Shown here piece by piece: positions 19,210 through 28,422 of a stretch of DNA of 64,000 nucleotides. Source of the DNA: an uncultured Gammaproteobacteria bacterium (GTDB lineage: Bacteria; Pseudomonadota; Gammaproteobacteria; HK1); the NCBI GenBank assembly GCA_958295465.1, contig OY282353.1:3463001-3527000 (forward strand), given 5' to 3'. Both the position numbers and the translations under genes were made by a program. Under the pieces are notes generated by a model that was not told where the DNA came from, did not search any database, and worked only from the letters and a program-made list of their open reading frames with translations. The stretch's first letter is position 1. Every line of letters begins with the position of its first letter.

Positions 19210-19668
19210 TCATCGGAGGAGCACCGTTCGCGGAGCATCGGGTGACCGGGCCGGCGCAACGGGAGGATCGGAACCGGCGGCGGGCGCGACCGTGCCGGCA
19301 AGCAGTTCGACCGTTCGCCGCTCCACGGTCCCGGCACGGGTTTCGAGCGCGTCCGCGCGATGCTCCACGACCGCGAGCCGGCCGCCGAGCACTCCCGCAT
19401 CGTCCCGCAGCGCGGTCTGTCCCGCCCGCCGCTCCGCCTCTACCGTGCGGATTTCCTTCCGCAACCCTGCCTCTACCGCCCGAATCTCCTCCCGCAGCTC
19501 GGCCTGTCCGGCCAGCAGATCGGTCTGAATCACCCGCAAGTCCTGCCGGATTCCGGCTTGTCCGGTCAGAACCGGAGCGGCGAGGGCCGCGAATGCGATC
19601 ATGACCGTCGCCAGTATGCCGAGCTGCTCGATCTTCAACGCCGTCCGCCTCGTGAAACGAGAGATCAT
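19210..19668 (-). CDS. Single-span membrane/coiled-coil protein, relative of the 14.8-15.4 kb pair
   Basis: The 152-residue protein has a basic start (MISRFTRRTALKIEQLG), a membrane helix (ILATVMIAFAALAAPVLTG), then a coiled coil rich in RAE/ELRE repeats (AELREEIRAVEAGLRKEIR) and a Pro/Ala-rich tail. The layout matches the two proteins at 14763-15360 (helix, QAGIRQDLR against TAGIRAEIR, hendecad coil), so I take it as a diverged member of the same family. The ATG at 19668 was preferred over one at 19749 because the longer start would read into the inverted-repeat element. The function is unknown. Confidence 0.6.
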   Translation of the reverse strand: MISRFTRRTALKIEQLGILATVMIAFAALAAPVLTGQAGIRQDLRVIQTDLLAGQAELREEIRAVEAGLRKEIRTVEAERRAGQTALRDDAGVLGGRLAVVEHRADALETRAGTVERRTVELLAGTVAPAAGSDPPVAPARSPDAPRTVLLR

Positions 19669-19713
19669 CCTAACCTCGGAACCGACTCGGAATCCATCGC
19701 GTGGCCTCTCCGC

Positions 19714-19835
19714 CAGCAATTTCCGCCAACGCCCCGAACTCGATTGCATGACCGGGATTTCGCGGCCATCCCGGCCGCCTGGGCATTCGATCGTTGTGGT
19801 TCATGGGACGTTTTCGGGCTTGGCGGAAATTGCTG
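19714..19835. mobile_element. MITE-like inverted-repeat element, copy A (122 bp)
   Basis: Bounded by a perfect 16-bp inverted repeat: CAGCAATTTCCGCCAA (19714-19729) and TTGGCGGAAATTGCTG (19820-19835). The inside aligns with the reverse complement of 50843-50955, including the shared core CGGGATTTCGCGGCC and CGGGCT-GGCGG-AATTGC. It carries no open frame. It looks like a short non-autonomous element or a large REP-type repeat. Confidence 0.8.
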
Positions 19836-20328
19836 CCTCTTCGCTTGTGTGCCGCCGGGTTCTCCGTGGGCCGGGCGGGGATCGGCGCCTGCAGGCCGTG
19901 GTCTCGACGGTGGAGACCGAAGGCGGTAGCCGGAGCCGGGAGCGGCTCTCGGCGGGTGACGGGGACCTCGCTTTTGAGCAGGATCGCGAACAGGACACCA
20001 GGAGATGCCCCGGAGTCGTTCCCCACTTGTCCGCCCCGGAAACGGTCACCGGGTCCCGTGAGATGGCCGCGGTGCGTCTATACGGTGCGTCTATACTCGG
20101 AGTCCGCCGGGCCGGAGGTTGGTTCCGGGCACAAGAGCGGCACGGCTCCACCACGTCCGGCGAACGAGACGGCGGGTACGTGCGTGCGACCCGCGCCGCC
20201 CGCGGCCGAGTCGGCGAGGGATCGGGTCACCGTGGCCCGAGGCGCGTCCGGGAGAGGCGAGGCGGATCGGGACACCGCACGGGCGGCTCGAGGCGATGAC
20301 AGCCGAACGACACGAGAGGTGGTCTCCA
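19836..20328. other. 493-bp upstream region of the glutamate dehydrogenase gene
   Basis: No gene is recognised. A 12-bp direct repeat (GTGCGTCTATAC) occurs twice near 20073-20098; the second copy reads TATACT and could serve as a -10 element, though no good -35 is evident. A long in-frame extension of the dehydrogenase frame covers part of this stretch but lacks family resemblance. Confidence 0.4.
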
Positions 20329-23300
20329 ATGGCGGTTCAATCGACGACACAGCAGGCCGGGTCGATGGAAGAAGTCATGGCGCTCGCTCGCGAGCGGGTA
20401 GGCGGCGAAGACATCGATCTCGTCCTGGCCTTCATCACCGGGTACTACGCGGGCGTCTCGCCCGACGACCTCGCCGAACGCGAGGTGGGCGATCTCTACG
20501 GCGCTGCGGCGGCACACCTCAACCTCGCCCGGCGGCGCGCACCGGGCACGCCGAAGATCCGGGTCTACAACCCCCGGATCGAGCAGCACGGCTGGCAGTC
20601 GACCCATACCATCGTGGAGATCGTCACCGACGACATGCCGTTCCTGGTCGACTCGGTGCGGATGGTCCTGAACCGCCGCGGGTACACCAGCCATCTCGTC
20701 GTCCACCCCGTGATGCGATTCCACCGCGGAGAGGGCGGCCGCATCGACGCACTCCTTCCCGTCGGCGAAGCGGACGAAGGGTCCATCGTGGAGGCGGTGA
20801 TCCACATCGAGGCCGATCGGCAGACCGAGCAGGGGGTGCTCGACGCGATGGCGGCGGAGGTGCGTTCCGCGCTCGATGACGTCCGGGCTACGGTCGAGGA
20901 CTGGGGCGGCATGCGCGAGGCGCTGCGCCGGAGCATCGCGGATCTGCAATCGTCGCCGCCGCCGGTCGATCGCGAGGAGCTGGAAGAGGTGTGCGCCTTC
21001 CTCGAATGGATCGAGAACAATCACTTCACGTTCCTCGGGTTCGGCGCATATCGCGTCGAGCGCACCGGAAGCCGCGATCGATTCGTGCCCGAGCCGGGGG
21101 CCGGGCTCGGGTTGCTGCGCGATGAAGGCGGGCCGGCGTCCACGGCGTTCTCCAATCTGCCCCCGACGCAACGCGGCGGGCACGGCCCGGAGCTGTTGCT
21201 GATCACCCGCGCCGATGCACGATCCACCGTGCACCGGCCGAGTCATCTCGGCTGCATCGGCATCCGGCAGCTCGACTCCACGGGAAAGGTTTGCGGAGAA
21301 CGCCGGTTCCTCGGCCTCTACACCTCCGCCGCGTACAACCGTGTGCCGCGCGACATTCCGCTGCTGCGGCGCAAGGCGTCCGGCGTGCTCGGCCGCGCCG
21401 GCTACCCGCGCAACAGCCACGCCGCCAAGGCGCTGCAGAACATCATCGACACCTTTCCGCGGGAGCTGCTCTTCCAGATCCCCGCCGGGGAGCTGTTCGA
21501 GACCTCGATCGGGATCCTGCACCTGCAGGAACGGCAGCGGATCCGGCTGTTCGTGCACCCGGACCGCTTCGGGCGGTTCTACTCGTGCATCGTGTTCGTG
21601 CCCAGGGATCGGTACACCACCCGGAGCCGCCTGGTCATCCAGGGGATCCTCGAGGAGGCGTTCGGCGGCAGGGATACCGAATTCACGGTGCGCCTGTCCG
21701 AATCGGTGCTGGCCCGGATCTACTTCGTCATCCGCGCCGACGCGAAACGCGCCCCGAGCTACGACATCGCGGAGCTGGAGCGGCGGCTGCGGGCGGTGAG
21801 CAGGACCTGGGCCGACGATCTGCACGACGCCCTGATCGAATCCTTCGGCGAGGAGCGCGGCACGCGCCTGTTCCGGCGCTACGGCGATGCATTCCGCGCC
21901 GACTACCGCGAGGCCTACTCCGCGAGGGTCGCGGTGCTCGACGTGGAGAAGATGGAGCGCATCGAAGACGGCGGTATCGAGATGAGCCTCTACCGCCCGC
22001 TCGAAGCAGGGGAGGGGCGGCTGCGCTTCAAGCTCTTCCGGGCCGGGCGTCCGGTCTCGCTCTCCGATGCATTGCCCATGCTGGAGAACATGGGTCTCAA
22101 GGTCGAAGACGAGCATCCGAGCAAGATCAAGCGCGCCGGCGCCCCGCGGGTGTGGCTGCACGACTTCGGGATGCTCCACGGGGAAGGCCCCGAGTTCGAT
22201 CCGGATCGCATCGACGAGACGTTTCGCGAGGCGTTCGCCCGTGTGTGGTCGGGTGAGGTCGAGAACGACGGATTCAACCGGCTGGTACTGCGGGCCGGGA
22301 TCGGATGGCGCGAGATCGTGATCCTGCGCGCGTACTGCAAGTACCTGCGCCAGGCCGGGGTCACGTTCAGCGAGGCGTACATGCAGGACGCCCTGGGCGC
22401 GAATGCCGGGATCGCCGCGATGCTGGTGGAGCTGTTCCACGCGCGCCTCGACCCCGCCCGGCAGCGAGAAGTGCCGGACGCGAAGGACGCGGCCATGGAG
22501 CGGGTCGACTCGGAGCTGGAGGTCATGACCCGCATCGAAGCGTCCCTCGACGAGGTGGCCAACCTCGACGAGGATCGGATCCTGCGCAGCTACATCGGCG
22601 TCATCCGCGCCACGCTGCGCACCAACTACTACCAGCCCAGCGCCGGCGGCTCGCCGAAGCCCTACCTCTCGTTCAAGCTCGACCCGCACCGGATCCCCGA
22701 GCTTCCCGAGCCACGGCCGAAGTACGAGATCTTCGTCTACTCGCCGCGGGTGGAGGGTGTGCACCTGCGCGGCGGCGCCGTCGCACGCGGGGGCATCCGC
22801 TGGTCGGACCGGCGCGAGGACTTTCGCACCGAGGTGCTGGGGCTCGCGAAGGCCCAGATGGTGAAGAACGCGGTGATCGTGCCGGTCGGCTCGAAGGGCG
22901 GTTTCGTGCCGAAGAAGTTGCCGGTGGACGCCGGGCGCGAGGCGGTGCAGGAGGAGGGAATCGCCTGCTACCGGATCTTCATCCGCGGCCTGCTCGACGT
23001 GACCGACAACCTCGCCGGCGGCCGTGTGGTCCCGCCCTCGCGCATGATGCGCCACGACGGAGACGACCCCTACCTGGTGGTCGCAGCCGACAAGGGGACC
23101 GCGACGTTCTCCGACGTCGCCAACGCGATCGCCGGGGAGTACGGCTTCTGGCTCGGCGACGCCTTCGCCTCCGGCGGCTCCCACGGCTACGACCACAAGG
23201 GGATGGGGATCACCGCGCGCGGGGGATGGGAATCGGTCAAGCGCCACTTCCGCGAGCTCGGGATCGATTCGCAGAGCACGGACTTCACGGTCGCAGGCAT

Positions 23301-25185
23301 CGGCGACATGGGCGGCGACGTCTTCGGGAACGCGATGCTGCTCTCCCGGCACATCCGGCTCGTGGGCGCGTTCAACCACATGCACGTGTTCATCGACCCC
23401 GACCCGGACCCGGAGGCCACGTTCCGGGAGCGCGAGCGCCTCTTCGCGCTGCCGCGATCGACCTGGGACGACTTCGACCGCTCGGTGCTGTCCGCGGGCG
23501 GCGGGATCCACCCGAGGAGCGCCAAGTCGATACCGCTGAGTCCCGAGGCCCGCGAGGCCCTCGCCATCGACACCGAATCCCTGACTCCGAGCGAACTGAT
23601 CGCGGCGCTCCTCAAGGCGCCCGTCGATCTCCTGTGGAACGGCGGAATCGGCACCTACGTCAAGGCCCGGAACGAATCGCATGCCGACGTGGGCGATCGG
23701 GCCAACGACGTCGTGCGGGTGAACGGGGACGAGCTGCGGTGCCGGATCGTCGGCGAAGGCGGCAACCTCGGCCTGACCCAGCTCGGGCGCATCGAGTACG
23801 CGGCCAACGGCGGGCGTGTGAACACCGACGCCATCGACAACTCCGGCGGGGTGGACTGCTCGGACCACGAGGTGAACATCAAGGTGCTGCTGAACGAGGT
23901 GGTGTCCGGGGGGGACATGACCGGGAAGCAGCGCAACCGGCTTCTGGAGGAGATGACCGGTGAGGTCGCGGAGCTGGTGCTGCGCAACAACTATCTCCAG
24001 ACGCAGGCGCTGAGCGTGGCCGCGAGCCAGGCGACCTCGCTGCTGGAGGTGCATTCCAGGCTCATTCGCCGGCTCGAGCGTGACGGGGAGCTCGACCGGG
24101 AGATCGAGTTCCTGCCCGGGGCGGAGGAGATCGCCGAACGCCTGGCGGCGCAGGGCGGGCTCTTCGCGCCGGAGCTGGCCGTGCTGATCGCCTACGTGAA
24201 GCTCGGCTTGTTCCAGCGCCTGCTGGCATCCGCCCTGCCGGACGAGCCGTTCGTGGTGAACGAGCTCCGCGCCTACTTCCCGTCCGCGTTGCGCGAGCGC
24301 TACTCCGGCCTGATCCCGGCCCATCGGCTCGCGCGCGAGATCGTCGGCACCGTGGTCGCGAACGAGATGGTGAACCGCTGCGGGATCACCTTCACGTTCC
24401 GGCTCGGGGAGGAAACCGGCGCGGACGATGCCGACATCGCCCGGGCGTACCTCGCCGCGCGCGAGGTGTACGGCATGCGCGGGACGTGGAAGGCGATCGA
24501 GGCGCTGGACAACGCGGTGGGCACCGACGTCCAGGTATCGATGCTGCTGGAGACCCGCAAGCTCGTCGAGCGGAGCGCGCGATGGCTGCTCAGAAACCGG
24601 CCGCGGCCCCTCGACGTCGCACGCGATGTCGGACACTTCGCCGGCGGGGTGACCACGCTTCGCGGGCAGTTGAGGGATCTCGTGGCCGATTCGAGCCGCG
24701 CCGCGATCGACGCGGCGATGGGCGGCCTCGCCGGGCGGGGCGTTCCCGAGGACCTGGCGCTGGAGGTCGCGAGCGGCAACGACCTCGCCTCCGCGCTGGA
24801 CGTGGTGGAGGTCGCGACGAGCGCGGCGATCCCGGTGGAGGATGCGGCCTCGGTCTACTTCACGCTCGGCGAGACGCTCGACCTGCACTGGCTGCGGGAG
24901 CAGATCGCGGCGCTTCCCCGCGACAACCGCTGGCAGGCGTTGTCGCGCGCCGCGTTGCGCGACGATCTGTATGCGCAATTGAGCGCGCTGACCCTGGATG
25001 CGTTGCGGCTCGACGCGGGCGAGGCGGCGCCGGCCGAACGTGTGGCCGCATGGCTCGCGCAGAACCGGATCCCGGTGGCCCGGTGCCGGCAGATCCTCGG
25101 CGATCTGGGAAGTGCCGGGCAGACGGATTTCACGATGCTGTCGGTGGCCATGGGGGAGATCCGCACCCTGCGCCAGGCGGAGTGA
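20329..25185 (+). CDS. gdhB: Large NAD-specific glutamate dehydrogenase (about 180-kDa class)
   Basis: Oxidatively deaminates glutamate to 2-oxoglutarate with NAD+, a catabolic role in glutamate and arginine use. The 1618-residue product matches the usual length of this class. The N-terminal third contains the ACT-like region (MPFLVDSVRMVLNRRGY). The catalytic core begins near residue 800 (ARGGIRWSDRREDFRTEVLG, then KAQMVKNAVIVPVGSKGGF at about 845) and continues with a nucleotide-binding part (VAGIGDMGGDVFGNAML, IVGEGGNLGLTQLGRIEYA). The ATG at 20329 was chosen because GAGAGGT precedes it and the family starts nearby; an ATG 11 codons upstream (20296) is the alternative. It is monocistronic. 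Most antisense frames here are shadows. Confidence 0.96.
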   Translation: MAVQSTTQQAGSMEEVMALARERVGGEDIDLVLAFITGYYAGVSPDDLAEREVGDLYGAAAAHLNLARRRAPGTPKIRVYNPRIEQHGWQSTHTIVEIVTDDMPFLVDSVRMVLNRRGYTSHLVVHPVMRFHRGEGGRIDALLPVGEADEGSIVEAVIHIEADRQTEQGVLDAMAAEVRSALDDVRATVEDWGGMREALRRSIADLQSSPPPVDREELEEVCAFLEWIENNHFTFLGFGAYRVERTGSRDRFVPEPGAGLGLLRDEGGPASTAFSNLPPTQRGGHGPELLLITRADARSTVHRPSHLGCIGIRQLDSTGKVCGERRFLGLYTSAAYNRVPRDIPLLRRKASGVLGRAGYPRNSHAAKALQNIIDTFPRELLFQIPAGELFETSIGILHLQERQRIRLFVHPDRFGRFYSCIVFVPRDRYTTRSRLVIQGILEEAFGGRDTEFTVRLSESVLARIYFVIRADAKRAPSYDIAELERRLRAVSRTWADDLHDALIESFGEERGTRLFRRYGDAFRADYREAYSARVAVLDVEKMERIEDGGIEMSLYRPLEAGEGRLRFKLFRAGRPVSLSDALPMLENMGLKVEDEHPSKIKRAGAPRVWLHDFGMLHGEGPEFDPDRIDETFREAFARVWSGEVENDGFNRLVLRAGIGWREIVILRAYCKYLRQAGVTFSEAYMQDALGANAGIAAMLVELFHARLDPARQREVPDAKDAAMERVDSELEVMTRIEASLDEVANLDEDRILRSYIGVIRATLRTNYYQPSAGGSPKPYLSFKLDPHRIPELPEPRPKYEIFVYSPRVEGVHLRGGAVARGGIRWSDRREDFRTEVLGLAKAQMVKNAVIVPVGSKGGFVPKKLPVDAGREAVQEEGIACYRIFIRGLLDVTDNLAGGRVVPPSRMMRHDGDDPYLVVAADKGTATFSDVANAIAGEYGFWLGDAFASGGSHGYDHKGMGITARGGWESVKRHFRELGIDSQSTDFTVAGIGDMGGDVFGNAMLLSRHIRLVGAFNHMHVFIDPDPDPEATFRERERLFALPRSTWDDFDRSVLSAGGGIHPRSAKSIPLSPEAREALAIDTESLTPSELIAALLKAPVDLLWNGGIGTYVKARNESHADVGDRANDVVRVNGDELRCRIVGEGGNLGLTQLGRIEYAANGGRVNTDAIDNSGGVDCSDHEVNIKVLLNEVVSGGDMTGKQRNRLLEEMTGEVAELVLRNNYLQTQALSVAASQATSLLEVHSRLIRRLERDGELDREIEFLPGAEEIAERLAAQGGLFAPELAVLIAYVKLGLFQRLLASALPDEPFVVNELRAYFPSALRERYSGLIPAHRLAREIVGTVVANEMVNRCGITFTFRLGEETGADDADIARAYLAAREVYGMRGTWKAIEALDNAVGTDVQVSMLLETRKLVERSARWLLRNRPRPLDVARDVGHFAGGVTTLRGQLRDLVADSSRAAIDAAMGGLAGRGVPEDLALEVASGNDLASALDVVEVATSAAIPVEDAASVYFTLGETLDLHWLREQIAALPRDNRWQALSRAALRDDLYAQLSALTLDALRLDAGEAAPAERVAAWLAQNRIPVARCRQILGDLGSAGQTDFTMLSVAMGEIRTLRQAE

Positions 25186-25254
25186 CCGGCGTCGGCGCCC
25201 GGGGCGCCTCGCGAGGACCGCGCCGCGAGGTCGGCGGCGCAGGGGCCCCGCGGA

Positions 25255-25353
25255 CTACCTGATCGGGGCGAGCACGCCGTCCACGTTCAACTCGTCGCAG
25301 AGATCCATGAACTCGCCCCAATCGGGATCACTGTCTGAATCACGGTATCTCAT
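25255..25353 (-). CDS. Possible 32-codon remnant or small protein
   Basis: An ATG at 25353 opens an acidic peptide (MRYRDSDSDPDWGEFMDL...) that ends at a TAG. It looks more protein-like than random GC-rich frames and lies next to a transposase remnant, so it may be a gene fragment. I see no ribosome site that settles it. Confidence 0.25.
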   Translation of the reverse strand: MRYRDSDSDPDWGEFMDLCDELNVDGVLAPIR

Positions 25354-25371
25354 TGATGTCAATACATTTTA

Positions 25372-25815
25372 GTGATGGTGAACTTCCTGGAGTATTGGGA
25401 GCACCGGCCCGATGGGCGGGAGCGGCACTTCGCGTGGGTCACCGACCTGCCTATCGATGACACCAAGGTGATGGCGCTGATGCGTGCGGGCAGGGCGCGC
25501 TGGCGCATCGAGAACGAGACCTTCAATACCCTGAAGAACCACGGCTACAACTTCGAGCACAACTTCGGGCATGGCAACAGGCATCTGGCGACGGTGTTTG
25601 CGTATCTGATGATGCTGGCCTTCCTCATCGACCAGGTCCAGCAGCGCGGCTGTGCGCTGTGTCGCAAGGCGCGGGCCAAGGCTGAGCGCCCGCGCTACTT
25701 CTGGGAGAAGCTGCGCGGGCTGTTCCTGAGCTACGAGTTTGCCGATTGGGCGATGCTCTACGGGGCCATCGCCTTCGGGTACCGGGCCGAGCTGGTGGTC
25801 TATGACACGTCGTAA
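25372..25815 (+). pseudogene. C-terminal fragment of an IS4-like DDE transposase
   Basis: The 147 codons match the last third of a DDE transposase: HFAWVTDL, then GRARWRIENETFNTLKNHGY, which holds the catalytic Glu, then NFEHNFGHGNRHLATVF and LMMLAFLIDQ. The N-terminal two-thirds with both catalytic Asp residues is missing, and the upstream DNA does not continue the frame. I cannot assign the IS family with confidence. It marks the left edge of the accessory block between the dehydrogenase and the secretion operon. Confidence 0.8.
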
Positions 25816-26078
25816 CCGTTGGACGATGACCGGTTGTGCGACGAGCAGACGGGCAGGGTCTTCAGGGGGAGGTCAGGGGGTGGAGCGATTGCGCGACGAC
25901 GCGAGGGTCGCGACTGCCCGCCGGTCGCGCCGTCTCCGACCACCGTGGTTCCTGTTCCCCTTACAGAACGACGGATCGCGTTAGCGGGAATTCCTGAGCA
26001 ACAAATAGATTGTTGACAATAGCTCGGAGATGATGTGGAATACTTCGCAGTGGGATTCACGTTGGATCGGGAGGAGAG

Positions 26079-27197
26079 ATGGACAGATTCCAGAATTCGG
26101 CTCTTGCAGCGCTCTTTGCCGCCAGTACAGCGTTCGGGACGGCCAATGCGGCCGAGACCGTCACGCAACGAGCCTTAGGACTGACGGGCACATGCCTGAC
26201 CAAGCTCTCGGGGGACTGGGGCGACGGCTCACGCTGTCTCTCGGACAGGCTCGGCGGAGTCCTGATGGACGAAGCCGCCCACTATATGACCGAGCAGGGG
26301 CAGCGGGTGTTCGGGGAGCACTTCCGCCTCGTGCATCGCATGTCCTGGTCCCCGCTCGGGCAAGGGCTGGCCGGGGAGCTGGATGCGGTCATTCCCCTCT
26401 CGTTTCGCGCAGGCGTGCAGCCAGGCGCCGAGTCGGAGGCGTTGCAAGGCAGTGCGTTCTTTCTCCAGCAGGGAATGACCCGCTGGACCGACGAGCACGG
26501 GTTCAAGCGCAACGACGTGCGCCTCGGCACTGCGTATCGGCTCGCGCTCCCGCACTTCGCGGGCGCGAACGTGGTAGGGGCGACGGCGCTGGTGCAGAAG
26601 AACCTTGAGCGCGGACACCAGCGATTCGTGCTCGGCACGGACTATGCCGGACGATGGGGCCACGTCGCTCTGCAGCACTACGTTCCGACGACCGAATGGC
26701 GGCCCGGTCGCTCGGGCTACGAGGACCGCGCGGTCGGCGGGACCGAGGTAAGCCTCCGGCTCGGTTTGACCACTACCTTGTCGCTCGACACCGCAATGGG
26801 CCGGTGGGAGCGCGACGACACCGGGCGGTCCACCGTCGACGGGCGCCTCGGCCTCGGCTGGAAGCCCCATCAGTACCTGCGTCTGGACGCCCGCACGGGT
26901 CTCGGCCCCGGCGCGGATGACGACTCGTTCACGCTGTCGCTGAACGTCCCGTTCGGGGGCCAGCGCAAACGTCCGAAGTGGGAAGGGCTCGGCGCCTTTG
27001 CACTGGCAGGCGGCGCCACGGCGGACGACCTGTTGCGTCCGGTGGAGAACGTGGGGCGCATCCGCACCATTGAGCGCGCCGTGCAGGCGGACGAAGCGCA
27101 GGCGGACAGCAGCGTGATGACGGCTCTCTCGTCGTCTCCTCTAATCCCCCACGCAGACTACTTGCGAACCCCGCGCTCGCCACCGACCGGGCTTTGA
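26079..27197 (+). CDS. Inverse-autotransporter-type outer-membrane beta barrel without passenger
   Basis: The 372-residue protein has a signal peptide (cut after TANA, about residue 24). The region from about 70 to 310 is rich in alternating hydrophobic strands: VLGTDYAGRWGHVALQHYVP, GRSGYEDRAVGGTEVSLRLG, LGLGWKPHQYLRLDARTG. The phrase W-PG-SGYEDRAV-G-E resembles the signature of the IAT_beta (intimin/invasin) barrel. These barrels normally export a C-terminal passenger of Ig-like domains; here only about 60 residues follow the barrel, so it is either truncated or a stand-alone porin-like protein. GGGAGGAGAG sits just before the ATG. The neighbour downstream is a lipoprotein on the same strand. 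Confidence 0.65.
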   Translation: MDRFQNSALAALFAASTAFGTANAAETVTQRALGLTGTCLTKLSGDWGDGSRCLSDRLGGVLMDEAAHYMTEQGQRVFGEHFRLVHRMSWSPLGQGLAGELDAVIPLSFRAGVQPGAESEALQGSAFFLQQGMTRWTDEHGFKRNDVRLGTAYRLALPHFAGANVVGATALVQKNLERGHQRFVLGTDYAGRWGHVALQHYVPTTEWRPGRSGYEDRAVGGTEVSLRLGLTTTLSLDTAMGRWERDDTGRSTVDGRLGLGWKPHQYLRLDARTGLGPGADDDSFTLSLNVPFGGQRKRPKWEGLGAFALAGGATADDLLRPVENVGRIRTIERAVQADEAQADSSVMTALSSSPLIPHADYLRTPRSPPTGL

Positions 27198-27290
27198 GCG
27201 TCACCGTGGCCCGCGCGGCCTGCTTCCGTACAAGACACACCCCGAATCCAAATACCGACCCGACCCTGCCGGGGGAAAGGAGAGAGAACG

Positions 27291-27962
27291 ATGCTGCGTA
27301 ACGGACAGGCTCTACTCACTCTTGTCACTCCTTACAAGCGCTTTGCGCAGCTCGCGTTAGTCTGCTTCGCGCTGGCCGGTGTGACGTCTTGTGGCGGCGG
27401 CGGCTCCACGACCCCGACCCCGACCCCGACCCCTCCGACCCCGACCCCGACCCCCCCGACCCCGACCCCGACCCCTCCGACCCCGACCCCGACCCCCCCG
27501 ACCCCGACCCCCCCGACCCCGACCCCGACCCCTCCGACCCCGACCCCGACCCCTCCGACCCCGACCGATGAGTATGGGGCAATCATTTATGGGCACTACA
27601 CCAGCGCGGATAGGAGGAGTGGCAGGTGGGCCTGGGGATTGGCCACAGGGACCAGCGCCTCTCAGGCCCGGTCGCGCGCGCGGGCGGAATGTGAACGTCG
27701 GCTTGGAAGAAGTTGTTCAACATGGACGCTTAATGTGGTTCCCAACGCATGCGGTGCAGTTGCAGAAAGTGCATGCCCCGCAAACCTCTGCATAGTGCCT
27801 GCTTCGGGTGGTGCCAGTGCCCGCACAAGACGACAGGCCGAAACTTCCGCAATTAGTACCTGCGAGAGGGGGGTTATTATCCCCTCCGCTCGCGGCACAT
27901 GCGCCATTAGCACGGACGATAGAGGCGAACCCGGCGTGATATGCGTCGGAACCGCGCGATAG
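27291..27962 (+). CDS. DUF4189-like lipoprotein with a Pro-Thr spacer
   Basis: The 223-residue lipoprotein has a lipobox VTSC with lipidated Cys34, a Gly-Ser stretch, a 50-residue (PTPTP) spacer and a C-terminal domain that resembles DUF4189: YGAIIYGHYTSADRR, WGLATGTSASQARSRARAEC and several further cysteines that probably pair (CERRLGRSC, AVAESACPANLC, GTCAIS). DUF4189 proteins are secreted or cell-envelope proteins of unknown role. GGAAAGGAGAGAG precedes the ATG. A long flexible spacer between lipid anchor and folded domain suggests reach through the periplasm or from the cell surface. It is 93 bases after the barrel gene and may be cotranscribed with it. Confidence 0.7.
   Translation: MLRNGQALLTLVTPYKRFAQLALVCFALAGVTSCGGGGSTTPTPTPTPPTPTPTPPTPTPTPPTPTPTPPTPTPPTPTPTPPTPTPTPPTPTDEYGAIIYGHYTSADRRSGRWAWGLATGTSASQARSRARAECERRLGRSCSTWTLNVVPNACGAVAESACPANLCIVPASGGASARTRRQAETSAISTCERGVIIPSARGTCAISTDDRGEPGVICVGTAR
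27408..27566 (+). repeat. Short C-rich tandem repeat (CCGACC-type) coding for Pro-Thr
   Basis: A mixed array of CCGACC and CCCTCCGACC-type units (6-bp base period, higher-order 18-24 bp) encodes alternating Thr-Pro in the lipoprotein. Units keep the frame, so length change would only alter the spacer. Confidence 0.9.
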
Positions 27963-28422
27963 TCGCAGGGAAGGAAAGATCCAGAGGATGGTATCCGCGG
28001 AAACGGTTGCATCTGTATGGAACAGGAATTCGGTCCCGAGGCGCCAGGGTGCCGGCGTCAACCGGGCATGGCGTCAAGGGGGGCATGCTTCAGACGGGCT
28101 CGGCGCCGGCTTGGCCGGGCCGTTTGAAGGAGGAAGGGGGGAAGGCCGTCCGCCTTCGCAGCCCCTCCGGGCTGCCGCCGGTCCGCTGGCCCCGTTGGGG
28201 TTCCGGCAAGTCACCGCCGCCGCCGCAGTTCGTAGAGGTCGACGTCTTTCGGCCCCGCGAGCAGGTCGTCGAGGAGCACAAGGTGGCGCCGCATGTGCTT
28301 CTCGTGCGCGGGTCCGCGCGAGGTCCTGCTTCGGACGAACAGATGCACTGTGACGGTATACCACAAGTGTCCCAATAATTAACTGAACAGGTTCAATTGA
28401 TTACGCAGGTCTTCATCTTTCA
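27963..28422. other. 460-bp stretch without a recognisable gene
   Basis: Lies between the lipoprotein stop and the 3' end of a transposase remnant. Short frames on both strands show no family resemblance. The right part (28360-28422) is A/T-rich and probably belongs to the insertion-sequence remnant. Confidence 0.4.

Noticed and set aside
19836..20328. N-terminal extension of the glutamate dehydrogenase
   Set aside because: The longer frame (from 20119) has Arg-rich shadow-like sequence; the family start and a ribosome site fit 20329.
20227..24978. A 1583-codon open frame antisense to the glutamate dehydrogenase gene
   Set aside because: It lies fully within the conserved sense gene; long antisense frames are expected in very GC-rich coding DNA, and the translation resembles no family.
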